Source: UBA685 sp049890215
GTDB taxonomy: Bacteria > Pseudomonadota > Alphaproteobacteria > Puniceispirillales > Puniceispirillaceae
Direction: 5' to 3'
NCBI GenBank assembly: GCA_049890215.1
Contig: JBMHBX010000052.1
Location: 1-6,890 of the forward strand
Length of the DNA: 6,890 nucleotides
This document shows, one piece after another, positions 1 through 6,267 of this stretch. Numbering within the stretch: the stretch's first letter is position 1; the number at the start of each line of letters is the position of its first letter. The notes beneath the pieces were generated by a model, which was given only the letters and a program-made list of their open reading frames with translations, ran no database searches and was not told the DNA's origin. A program made the position numbers and the translations under genes.

Positions 1-252
1 ATAGGGGCGTGACCTGCCGCAGCCACGCTGATCAAATAAAATAGCACGATATGTCTTAGGATCAAAAAGCCGCCTGTGAGCCGGCGAGCACCCTGCACCC
101 GGCCCGCCATGCAAAAAGATAACCGCAATGCCATCTTTGGCGCCGCATTGTTCATAATAAATTTCATGCCCGTCACGCACTAAATAGCCTGTATCCCAAG
201 GTTGGTTTGGGGCATGCAAACGGCTTGTTTCTTCGTAAGGCAATGGCATCAT
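1..252 (-). CDS. pip: Prolyl iminopeptidase, N-terminal part (runs off the left edge)
   Basis: The reverse strand reads as 84 open codons from an ATG pair at 252/249 to the window edge. Seen: after about 42 residues comes IAVIFLHGGPGAGCSPAHRR, then an LFDP turn and DQRGCGRSRPY. These are the HGGPG oxyanion-hole motif and the following DQRGCGRS segment that mark proline iminopeptidases (peptidase family S33, alpha/beta hydrolase fold). Family knowledge: these cytoplasmic enzymes release N-terminal proline from peptides. The catalytic serine (GGSWGS motif), aspartate and histidine would lie beyond the edge, so activity cannot be judged. No signal peptide is seen. The start is 34 nt after the rpoH stop, with only a weak TGAGA ribosome binding site (261-265), so co-transcription with rpoH is likely. 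Either ATG could be the true start. Confidence 0.9.
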   Translation of the reverse strand, partial: MMPLPYEETSRLHAPNQPWDTGYLVRDGHEIYYEQCGAKDGIAVIFLHGGPGAGCSPAHRRLFDPKTYRAILFDQRGCGRSRPY

Positions 253-286
253 GATAGGGGTCTCATGCTTCTAATGAGGCCTCAGT

Positions 287-1174
287 CTAAGAAATTTGAG
301 AGATGAGTTCCAGTGGCTTATCATGCTTCTCTTCAAGAGATTTCTTCAGCTTCTTTAGCGCTCTGTGTTCAAGCTGCCTGACACGTTCTTTGGAAACACC
401 CAAAACACGGCCCAATTCTTCAAGAGTGGCACCATCTTCGGTTAAGCGGCGTTTTAAGATAATCATACGCTCTCGTGATGATAATTCCTGCAATGCCTGA
501 TTTAGCCAGTTTGACAGCACACGTTCATCATGCAACTCAACCACCACTTGCTCTGGTGACGGGCGTGAACATGCCAGAAAATCCTGCATCTCATTCTCGC
601 CGTCAGATACCACAGGCGCATTAAGAGACGCATCAGGTCCGGACATGCGTTGTTCCATAATCTCGACATCTTTTACATTCACGCCAATTGTTTCTGCGAT
701 CTTTTGGCGCCCTTCAAAAGACAAAGGGCCGCCATCTGCCTCACCAATTTTTGCGCGAATGCGGCGCAATTTGAAGAATAATGATTTGTGAGCCGCTGTT
801 GTGCCTGTTCTTACAATAGACCAGTTGCGCAAAATATAATCCTGAATAGACGCCCTGATCCACCATGCAGCATAGGTTGAAAAGCGAACCCCTTTATCAG
901 GGTCAAAGCGCTTTGCAGCCTGCATAAGCCCGATATTACCTTCTTGTATAAGGTCACCATTTGGCAAACCATAATGACGATATTTTGCCGCAGCAGAGAC
1001 CACAAGGCGCGCATAGGCCATCACAAGATCATGCATCGCGCTATCATCATCATGATCACGCCATTTCACAGCCAATTCCACCTCATGATCTCTTTCAAGA
1101 AGTGGCTGCTTCATCGCATTGCGAATGTAGCGATTATCTGATTGTCTTGTCTGCGTGCCTTCTGAGATAGCCAT
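287..1174 (-). CDS. rpoH: RNA polymerase sigma-32 family factor RpoH (RpoHII-like)
   Basis: This 295-residue alternative sigma factor directs core RNA polymerase to heat-shock or oxidative-stress promoters. Seen: sigma region 2 at about residues 50-120, including DLIQEGNIGLMQAAKRFDP and the FSTYAAWWIRASIQDYILRNWS promoter-melting and -10 recognition segment. The RpoH-box segment is at about 129-138 (HKSLFFKLRR). Region 4.2 is at about 248-277, a helix-turn-helix with LEELGRVLGVSKERVRQLEH. Length is normal for the family. The stretch RNWSIVRTGTTAAHK resembles alphaproteobacterial RpoHII more than RpoHI as I recall them; that subtype is an inference. In Rhodobacter RpoHII works in the singlet-oxygen response downstream of RpoE. 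The start is fixed by a strong AGGAGG at 1184-1189, 9 nt before the ATG. A carD terminator lies upstream, so rpoH probably has its own promoter. Confidence 0.96.
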   Translation of the reverse strand: MAISEGTQTRQSDNRYIRNAMKQPLLERDHEVELAVKWRDHDDDSAMHDLVMAYARLVVSAAAKYRHYGLPNGDLIQEGNIGLMQAAKRFDPDKGVRFSTYAAWWIRASIQDYILRNWSIVRTGTTAAHKSLFFKLRRIRAKIGEADGGPLSFEGRQKIAETIGVNVKDVEIMEQRMSGPDASLNAPVVSDGENEMQDFLACSRPSPEQVVVELHDERVLSNWLNQALQELSSRERMIILKRRLTEDGATLEELGRVLGVSKERVRQLEHRALKKLKKSLEEKHDKPLELISQIS

Positions 1175-1183
1175 TAACAGAGT

Positions 1184-1220
1184 CCTCCTGCGCGCTTATA
1201 AAATTGCGCGTTATCATAAC
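1184..1220 (-). promoter_or_regulatory. rpoH upstream region: candidate -10, palindrome, hairpin and Shine-Dalgarno
   Basis: Between the carD terminator and rpoH the minus strand holds four elements. An 11-base palindrome GTTATGATAAC (1210-1220) contains TATGAT, one mismatch from the sigma70 -10 consensus. A second AT-rich hexamer, TATAAG, is at 1195-1200. A perfect 5-bp GC stem CGCGC/GCGCG (1191-1210) has a 10-base AT loop. AGGAGG (1184-1189) follows one base after that stem. No good -35 element was found for either hexamer, and no RpoE (TGATC-type) or EcfG (GGAAC-N-GTT) promoter was recognised. The promoter assignment is weak; the ribosome binding site is firm. Confidence 0.4.
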
Positions 1221-1231
1221 TGTTACGGCAC

Positions 1232-1263
1232 AAAAAAACTGGCAGATCAGAATCTGCCAGTTT
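1232..1263 (-). terminator. Intrinsic terminator after carD
   Basis: On the minus strand a perfect 12-bp stem (AAACTGGCAGAT paired with ATCTGCCAGTTT, 1236-1263) closes a 4-base loop at 1248-1251. It runs straight into a T tract; seven Ts lie at 1232-1238, three of them in the stem base. It begins 54 nt past the carD stop and ends before the rpoH leader. It should end carD transcripts and separate carD from rpoH. In the plus direction the hairpin is followed by only three Ts, so it is mainly one-way. Confidence 0.92.
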
Positions 1264-1317
1264 CAATGAAGTGATTTTCATATGGTGAGATAGAACCCCG
1301 TTATTCCTTATGAGGGG

Positions 1318-1821
1318 TTATGCGGCGTCCATAATTTCTTCAAGCTTCACCGCTGCGGTATCTTTATCAATATCCTGAATGGCGGCATATTCGCGTGCCA
1401 AACGCTCCAAAGCTGCCTGATACATTTGACGCTCTGAGTAAGACTGCTCTGCGGCGGCGTCTTTTTTGCGCAAATCACGAACCACTTTCGCAATTTCAAC
1501 AGGGTCACCAGATTTGATTTTCGCCTCATAATCCTGAGCGCGGCGTGACCACATTGTGCGGCGCACCTTGGCTTTCGTCTGAAGCGTGTCAATGGCATCA
1601 TCCATCTGCTTAGATGATGATAATGTGCGAAGACCAAGCGAAATAGCCTTTTCCATCGGGACGCGCAATGTCATGCGGTCCTGCTCAAAGCGAATGACAA
1701 GCAAGGTCAATTCCATGCCGCCAACTGTGTTTGTTTCTGTTCCCAGAATACGTCCAACACCATGTGTCGGATAAACAACAAAATCACCATCTTCATAAGA
1801 GAATTCTGTTTTTTTAGCCAT
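1318..1821 (-). CDS. carD: CarD/CdnL-type RNA polymerase-binding regulator
   Basis: This 167-residue protein belongs to the CarD_CdnL_TRCF family. Seen: an N-terminal RNA polymerase-interacting (Tudor-like) domain at about 8-68, opening with DGDFVVYPTHGVGRI, then an all-helical C-terminal domain at about 70-167. MWSRRAQDYEAKI holds Trp91, which aligns with the tryptophan of mycobacterial CarD that wedges into the DNA minor groove beside the -10 element. Family knowledge: it binds the polymerase beta subunit and stabilises open complexes, especially at rRNA and other housekeeping promoters. Length is typical. The ATG at 1821 has only a modest GAG ribosome binding site (1829-1831). The gene appears monocistronic, with its own candidate promoter, a leader hairpin upstream and a strong terminator downstream. 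Confidence 0.96.
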   Translation of the reverse strand: MAKKTEFSYEDGDFVVYPTHGVGRILGTETNTVGGMELTLLVIRFEQDRMTLRVPMEKAISLGLRTLSSSKQMDDAIDTLQTKAKVRRTMWSRRAQDYEAKIKSGDPVEIAKVVRDLRKKDAAAEQSYSERQMYQAALERLAREYAAIQDIDKDTAAVKLEEIMDAA

Positions 1822-1845
1822 TCATTTATCTCAAATTTCTAAAAG

Positions 1846-1880
1846 GGCTTTGGTCCTGTTGCATAACAAGAAGCAAAGCC
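1846..1880 (-). promoter_or_regulatory. Two-tier hairpin in the carD leader
   Basis: On the minus strand GGCTTTG (1874-1880) pairs perfectly with CAAAGCC (1846-1852). Inside, CTTGTT (1865-1870) pairs with AACAGG (1855-1860) around an ATGC loop, with one G-T pair. The two stems are separated by a CTT/AC internal loop. A short CTTTT follows, and the carD ATG is 25 nt downstream. It could be a weak terminator for the upstream fdxA transcript, an attenuator, or a leader structure affecting carD translation. The T run is short, so efficient termination is doubtful. Confidence 0.5.
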
Positions 1881-1964
1881 GTTTATCGTTTGCATTTTAC
1901 TTTTTGTGAGGGGTCCAAGCTACAAGCCTTCCATTGCCCCAAAGTCTCCAAGCGCTAGACAGAG

Positions 1965-1993
1965 TATATAACACAAATCAGGCTTTATATCAA
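1965..1993 (-). promoter_or_regulatory. carD: Candidate sigma70 promoter of carD
   Basis: On the minus strand TTGATA (1988-1993, five of six to the -35 consensus) is separated by exactly 17 bases from TATATA (1965-1970), with TATACT overlapping two bases later. Transcription would start near 1958-1960, giving a leader of about 140 nt before carD. It lies about 50 nt past the fdxA stop, in the only sizeable gap between those genes. Confidence 0.55.
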
Positions 1994-2039
1994 ATCAGCC
2001 CTGTCTTGTGGTTGTCTTCTGTCAATAGGATTGAAATGA

Positions 2040-2378
2040 TCAGGCGCCTTGCCCTGGCTTATCTGAAAAATATTTTTCAAATTTTCCGGCCTCATCAACT
2101 TTGGCATCTGCCTCTGGCATGGCATCAATTTTCTGACCAATATTCGGCCATTTTTCGGCCATATCAGCGTTCAGCTGCAACCATTTTTGTGCCTCTGGTT
2201 CAGAATCAGGCAAAATGGCTTCTGGCGGGCATTCAGGCTCACAAACACCACAATCAATGCATTCATCCGGGTGAATCACAAGCATGTTCTCACCTTCATA
2301 AAAACAATCGACAGGACAGACTTCAACACAATCTGTGTATTTGCACATGATACATTTATCATTCACGATATAGGTCAT
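2040..2378 (-). CDS. fdxA: Seven-iron ferredoxin FdxA (3Fe-4S/4Fe-4S)
   Basis: This 112-residue soluble ferredoxin closely resembles Azotobacter FdI-type proteins. Seen: Cys9, Cys17 and Cys50 match the 3Fe-4S ligands, and Cys21, Cys40, Cys43 and Cys46 match the 4Fe-4S ligands. Cys12 and Cys25 match the two free cysteines of that family. The N-terminal half (CKYTDCVEVCPVDCFYEG, then HPDECIDCGVCEPECP) is nearly invariant. The tail after about residue 55 is the longer alphaproteobacterial extension, with KWPNIGQKIDAMPEA. It carries low-potential electrons in the cytoplasm; its partner is not identifiable here. The ATG at 2378 follows AAAAGG at 2389-2394. It may be transcribed from the TerB/helicase operon, from its own candidate promoter, or both. 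Confidence 0.97.
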   Translation of the reverse strand: MTYIVNDKCIMCKYTDCVEVCPVDCFYEGENMLVIHPDECIDCGVCEPECPPEAILPDSEPEAQKWLQLNADMAEKWPNIGQKIDAMPEADAKVDEAGKFEKYFSDKPGQGA

Positions 2379-2415
2379 GATATTTCAGCCTTTTAGTTAC
2401 CACGCCGCAGCGCTG

Positions 2416-2443
2416 ATCATAGAATTCTTTAGGAGTGTCTTAA
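2416..2443 (-). promoter_or_regulatory. fdxA: Candidate sigma70 promoter of fdxA
   Basis: In the 73-nt gap before fdxA the minus strand has TTAAGA (2438-2443, four of six) and, 16 bases on, TATGAT (2416-2421, five of six). The start would be near 2409, a leader of about 30 nt. The match is moderate and rests on consensus only. No hairpin terminator for the upstream gene is visible, so readthrough is also possible. Confidence 0.35.
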
Positions 2444-2451
2444 GGGAAAAT

Positions 2452-2922
2452 TCACCTGCCCGCAAGAGCCAGTTTTTCTTTGGCAGCTTTGGCAGCTTTG
2501 CCTGAATCAACATCTTCTATATATAACAGACCAGAAAGGCGGCGCATTAATGAGGCCTCCATATGATCAAGATGATCATCTGCCAACACAACCATCCAAA
2601 TCAGCTCCAGCATTGCGAGCCGCTCTTCATAATCAGTCATATCACGAAGCTGTTTTGCAAGGCCATGCATCTGCACTCTGTCATGAGAGGCGGCCAATGC
2701 TTCTTCAAAAAGAGACTTGATTTCGGATTCACCAAGATCAAAATGATCAGCCATGATATGCGCAATCATATGGCTTTCTTTATCATCCATCCCGTCATCA
2801 TCAACATGGGCAGCTTCGACAAATAATTCGCACATAGTGCGTGCCAGAGCCAATCGCTCATTCACGGCGATATCTGTCATTGTCTTGTCTGATTGCATAA
2901 GGTCTTTGAGAAATGAGAACAT
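2452..2922 (-). CDS. TerB-fold protein of unknown role
   Basis: This 156-residue, helix-rich, acidic cytoplasmic protein matches the TerB (tellurite resistance B) fold. Seen: two similar halves each carry an acidic turn, AAHVDDDGMDDKES at about 37-50 and VLADDHLDHMEASLMRRL at about 112-129, the positions where TerB domains place metal-binding Asp and Glu residues. There is no signal peptide or membrane segment. The tail (about 139-156) is Ala/Lys-rich. Family knowledge: TerB-like domains are widespread outside tellurite operons and their function is mostly unknown. No terA, terC, terD or terZ gene is visible, so a tellurite phenotype should not be assumed. The ATG at 2922 has an AAGGA ribosome binding site a few bases upstream and is 33 nt after the S4 gene, suggesting one operon. 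Confidence 0.82.
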   Translation of the reverse strand: MFSFLKDLMQSDKTMTDIAVNERLALARTMCELFVEAAHVDDDGMDDKESHMIAHIMADHFDLGESEIKSLFEEALAASHDRVQMHGLAKQLRDMTDYEERLAMLELIWMVVLADDHLDHMEASLMRRLSGLLYIEDVDSGKAAKAAKEKLALAGR

Positions 2923-2955
2923 TTGTTTTCCTTTACTCTTTATCTTGTGAAAGCG

Positions 2956-3345
2956 TTATAAATCTTGTGATTTTAATGCATCATTTAGGCGTCTGTCGCG
3001 CTTGGTCGGCCGTCCTGAGCCTGCTGCGCGCGTTTCAAATTGTGGTATGATGAATTGATTATCATCTTTGACTTTTGGCTGTGGCGGATCAAGATCTTCA
3101 TATAAGCTTATGGCCTCAGTTGCAGGGCCGCGCCTGTCAGCCAATGCCACAATCTTGATCGTGCGAATGATGTTCCCTTGTGGAAAAACAAGCACCATAT
3201 CGGGGTGAACATGGCGGTGTGGTTTTGATACATGCTCGCCATTAATGCGCAATTTACCTGATGAGACCATGCGCGTGGCAAGAGCGCGGCTTTTGAAAAA
3301 CCGTGCATACCAAAGCCATTTATCAATACGCAAGCCTTCATCCAT
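2956..3345 (-). CDS. S4-domain RNA-binding protein, Hsp15-like
   Basis: This 129-residue protein begins with an S4 RNA-binding domain at about 5-67: RIDKWLWYARFFKSRALATRMVSSGKLRINGEHVSKP. A linker and a basic tail (GRPTKRDRR at about 111-119) follow. This layout matches the Hsp15/HslR family, whose E. coli member binds free 50S subunits carrying stalled peptidyl-tRNA. Whether this protein does the same is inference. The ATG at 3345 lies 25 nt past the helicase stop and has no clear Shine-Dalgarno, which fits translational coupling to the helicase gene. Pairing of an S4 protein with this helicase is, as I recall, common in alphaproteobacteria and suggests a shared RNA role. Confidence 0.9.
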   Translation of the reverse strand: MDEGLRIDKWLWYARFFKSRALATRMVSSGKLRINGEHVSKPHRHVHPDMVLVFPQGNIIRTIKIVALADRRGPATEAISLYEDLDPPQPKVKDDNQFIIPQFETRAAGSGRPTKRDRRLNDALKSQDL

Positions 3346-3370
3346 TACGCGAGCGCCGTCACCGTCAAGA

Positions 3371-6043
3371 TTATTTTTTCAAAGCTGCCAGAACAGCGAA
3401 TGGTGAATTTGGATCAGCTTCTTTTGTCTTATGCGCTGCCTTTGGCGGTCTTGGCCCTTTTGCTTTTCCTGATTTACGCTTCTCCTTGCCTGCCTGATTG
3501 GCGCCTGTTGCATTTTTATCTTTGCGCGGGCCTCTTTGACGGCGCACACGCTCAAAAACAGGCACAGCCGGCTTTTCAGGATCCTCTGATGGTTCTTCTG
3601 AGATGATTTGACATCCCAAATCAAGGATCATCGCCTTCATTTCTTCGCGGCTAACCCCTGCCAGTGACAACATATCATCTGTCATTTTGAAAGGCCCCTG
3701 ACGCGCGGCCGCACGCACAAGCGCTGAGACACGCTCAACCATATCAACACGCATGATCTTTGTGCCAATGCGCCGATAGCCTGAGACATACCAATAATCA
3801 TCTTCTACCCCATCAATCGCATTGATAGATACACGCCCTTCTGGTGGCGGGCCTGAAGGCGGGAAATTCTGATGAAACACAGACCATAGTACAGCGCGCA
3901 GCTTAATGGTCGCAGGCTTTAGCATCTCTGCCATATATAAAGCTTCAACACCAAGCCTGATACCAAGTCTTGCCAAATGCGGGCGATCTGTCTCGGATAA
4001 GTCTTTTAACTGGGCGCCAATTTTCGCAGTTGGCAGTGTCCCAAATGCTTCATATAGCTGATAAGCAAGACCTTTGGCCACGCCTGATAGGGGCACTGGC
4101 TCTGGCCGTGCGGCGCTTATCTCACCTTCTTCTTGTGAGGCGGCGTTTTGTTCAGCTGGTTGCGCTGTTGTCTGTGGCAGATGGGCCGGCGGATTTGCCA
4201 ATTGCAATAAAGGGCCCAAAATAAAAGCGACATGATCACGCATAAAAGTTTCAACCCGCTCTTGCATGCGGGACATCTGATCTGCTGTGACAAGCTCAGC
4301 ATCTGCCATCACAATGCGCGGTTGAAAAGGATTATCTGATTTCAGCAATTTGGCAAGAGGTGACTCACGCCACAAAATCACACCATCTGGCTGTAATTTG
4401 AACGCTTCATCAGCAGAGGCAAGCACAGCGCGCACACGCCGTTCAATCTCTTCTGGCAGGCCTTTGCGGGCTGCTGCCAAAATCATGGCTTTTTCTTCGC
4501 TATCAGAAATATCAGGGGTAAAGGTAAATCCATCCAGACGGCCAACCTCTTCACCTTCGACAAGGACGGTGCCGTCAAGTTTCACAGACGCAGACAATGA
4601 TACTTGTTCCTTTAATTTTCGGGACAAATGTGCAGCACGTTTGTCCACGAATTTTTGTGTTAATTGGTTATGGAGTTCATCCGATAACCTGTCTTCTATT
4701 CTTCTGGCTAAATCCTGCCACTGCTCAGGGTCATCTGTCCACCCTGATCTGTGTGTAATATAGGTCCAGGTGCGAATATGGGCAATTCGCATCATAATTG
4801 TATCAATATCACCGTCCAAACGGTCCAAATGGGCCAGTTGGCCAGCGACCCAGTCTTTATCCAAAACCCCTTTGGTAGCCAGATTTTCATAGATTCGCAC
4901 AAGCATTGTTGTGTGATGGTCTGTCATCATATTGCGGAAATCAGGCACAGAGGCCACATCCCATAACAAGCGCACGCGCCCCGGCGAATTAGCAAGACCT
5001 TTGACAGACGCCTGATTGGCCATAGCAATCAGGCTTGCATGATCTGTGGCTTCTGCCTGTCTTTGCAAAAAGGGCTCAGGCGGCGGCGCTTCTAATGAGG
5101 CTATCAGCGCTTTTGGTGAGCTGAAATCATAATCACGTGCACGCCAGTAAAGGCCGCGCAAAGGCGGGAAATGATGATTTTCAATCGCGGCGATTTCCTC
5201 AGGCTCCAGAGCATCAACCCCATCTGTCATCCCAAAGGTGCCATCACGCATATGACGTCCGGCGCGTCCTGCAATCTGTGCCATTTCCTGAGGCATAAGG
5301 CGGCGCATATAGCGCCCGTCAAATTTCATATCAGAGGCAAGCGCAACATGGTGAATATCCATATTCAGTCCCATACCAATCGCATCAGTCGCAATCAGAA
5401 AATCTACCTCACCATTTTGATACATCTCAACTTGTTTATTGCGTGTGCGCGGCGACAAGGCCCCCATGACAATACCGCAGCCCCCTCTTTGGCGGCGCAC
5501 AGTCTCTGCAAGTGCATAGACATCTGAGGCTGAGAACGCCACAATCGCAGACCGGCGTTGCAAGCGCGTGACTTTCTTGACACCGGCATAGCTGAGGCGT
5601 GAGAGGCGCGGGCGCGTTTCAATCATCGCATCTGGCAATAAGCGCCTGATAAAAGGCCTGATGGTCTCAGCGCCCATGAACATTGTCTCTGACTTGCCTC
5701 TGGCATAGAACAGCCTGTCTGTGAAGACATGACCGCGTTCTCTGTCACCTGCCAGCTGGATTTCATCCACCGCCAGAAAGGCAACTGATTTTTCCACCGG
5801 CATGGCTTCGACTGTGCAGCAATAATAACGCGCATTTGGCGGGACGATTTTTTCCTCGCCTGTGATGAGCGCAACCGCCGATTTGCCGACTTTTTCCACA
5901 ATGCGATCATAATTCTCACGCGCCAAAAGACGCAAAGGAAAGCCAATCATACCGCTTTCATGACCAAGCATACGCTCAATCGCGGCATAGGTCTTGCCTG
6001 TATTGGTCGGCCCCAGAATCACGCGTATTACTTTTTGTTTCAT
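3371..6043 (-). CDS. SUV3/MgpS-like superfamily 2 RNA helicase
   Basis: This is an ATP-dependent helicase of about 890 residues. Seen (numbered from the ATG at 6043): Walker A GPTNTGKT at 11-18, motif II DEIQ at 93-96, motif V ATDAIGMGLN at about 218-227, and motif VI QIAGRAGR at about 256-263. A long C-terminal region follows with SLSASVKLDGTVLVEGEEVG and a Lys/Arg-rich low-complexity stretch. The protein ends SPFAVLAALKK, a short tail I recall as typical of alphaproteobacterial relatives. Family knowledge: mitochondrial SUV3 unwinds RNA for decay; bacterial relatives (MgpS) are less studied. Start choice: the frame stays open to a TTG at 6094, but the ATG at 6043 begins MKQKVIRVILGPTNTGKT, so the Walker A motif sits where expected. 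Neither start has a clear Shine-Dalgarno. It appears to be the first gene of the helicase-S4-TerB(-fdxA) unit. Confidence 0.93.
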   Translation of the reverse strand: MKQKVIRVILGPTNTGKTYAAIERMLGHESGMIGFPLRLLARENYDRIVEKVGKSAVALITGEEKIVPPNARYYCCTVEAMPVEKSVAFLAVDEIQLAGDRERGHVFTDRLFYARGKSETMFMGAETIRPFIRRLLPDAMIETRPRLSRLSYAGVKKVTRLQRRSAIVAFSASDVYALAETVRRQRGGCGIVMGALSPRTRNKQVEMYQNGEVDFLIATDAIGMGLNMDIHHVALASDMKFDGRYMRRLMPQEMAQIAGRAGRHMRDGTFGMTDGVDALEPEEIAAIENHHFPPLRGLYWRARDYDFSSPKALIASLEAPPPEPFLQRQAEATDHASLIAMANQASVKGLANSPGRVRLLWDVASVPDFRNMMTDHHTTMLVRIYENLATKGVLDKDWVAGQLAHLDRLDGDIDTIMMRIAHIRTWTYITHRSGWTDDPEQWQDLARRIEDRLSDELHNQLTQKFVDKRAAHLSRKLKEQVSLSASVKLDGTVLVEGEEVGRLDGFTFTPDISDSEEKAMILAAARKGLPEEIERRVRAVLASADEAFKLQPDGVILWRESPLAKLLKSDNPFQPRIVMADAELVTADQMSRMQERVETFMRDHVAFILGPLLQLANPPAHLPQTTAQPAEQNAASQEEGEISAARPEPVPLSGVAKGLAYQLYEAFGTLPTAKIGAQLKDLSETDRPHLARLGIRLGVEALYMAEMLKPATIKLRAVLWSVFHQNFPPSGPPPEGRVSINAIDGVEDDYWYVSGYRRIGTKIMRVDMVERVSALVRAAARQGPFKMTDDMLSLAGVSREEMKAMILDLGCQIISEEPSEDPEKPAVPVFERVRRQRGPRKDKNATGANQAGKEKRKSGKAKGPRPPKAAHKTKEADPNSPFAVLAALKK

Positions 6044-6094
6044 CAAAATCAGGCCAACTTTGCACAAGATAATTTGCCACAAGCGCGCCCTCAA

Positions 6095-6260
6095 TACAGG
6101 CGCCCGTCATAGATATAAACTGATTCATCCAGAACGCCTATAGCTATGGGTAAAAATGCCTTAACAGTTTTCTGATTTGGTTGAAAATCTTAATCGCCTC
6201 ACAATAGCGGTTTGCCATATGGAGCGGTTTGCCATTTGGCACCCCGCCCCAGTGACAGGA
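6095..6260. other. Divergent intergenic region between helicase and TPR gene
   Basis: This stretch must hold the promoters of two diverging genes. I tested several hexamer pairs on both strands and found none with both a good -35 and a good -10 at 16-18 bp spacing. The clearest structure is the tandem 17-bp repeat near its right end, listed separately. No RNA gene or credible protein-coding frame was recognised. Confidence 0.5.
6207..6240 (+). repeat. Tandem 17-bp direct repeat before the TPR gene
   Basis: GCGGTTTGCCATATGGA (6207-6223) is followed at once by GCGGTTTGCCATTTGGC (6224-6240), 15 of 17 bases identical. Each copy holds a near-palindrome (CCATATGG and GCCATTTGGC). The second copy ends 27 nt before the likely ATG at 6268. 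It could be a regulator site used twice in phase, or a small chance duplication. Confidence 0.75.
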
Positions 6261-6267
6261 GATGATG

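Noticed and set aside
1191..1220. RpoE-type or EcfG-type promoter for rpoH.
   Set aside because: TGATAA and TATAAG are only 10 bases apart, and no GGAAC-N-GTT pair is present, so neither consensus is met.
1934..2350. Plus-strand open frame of 138 codons opposite fdxA.
   Set aside because: It is antisense to a ferredoxin with every cluster ligand intact, has no ribosome binding site, and its translation has no recognisable domain.
2452..2922. Tellurite resistance operon.
   Set aside because: Only a TerB-like domain is present; no other ter gene is visible and the neighbours are housekeeping genes.
4350..4763. Plus-strand open frame of 137 codons opposite the helicase.
   Set aside because: It lies wholly inside the conserved helicase reading frame, is Ser/Arg-rich as expected of an antisense shadow, and has no start signal.
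6000..6110. Short minus-strand frame from an ATG at 6110 (begins MTGACIEGALV), overlapping the helicase start.
   Set aside because: No ribosome binding site, about 44 codons, mostly overlapping the conserved helicase N-terminus in another frame, and no recognised family.
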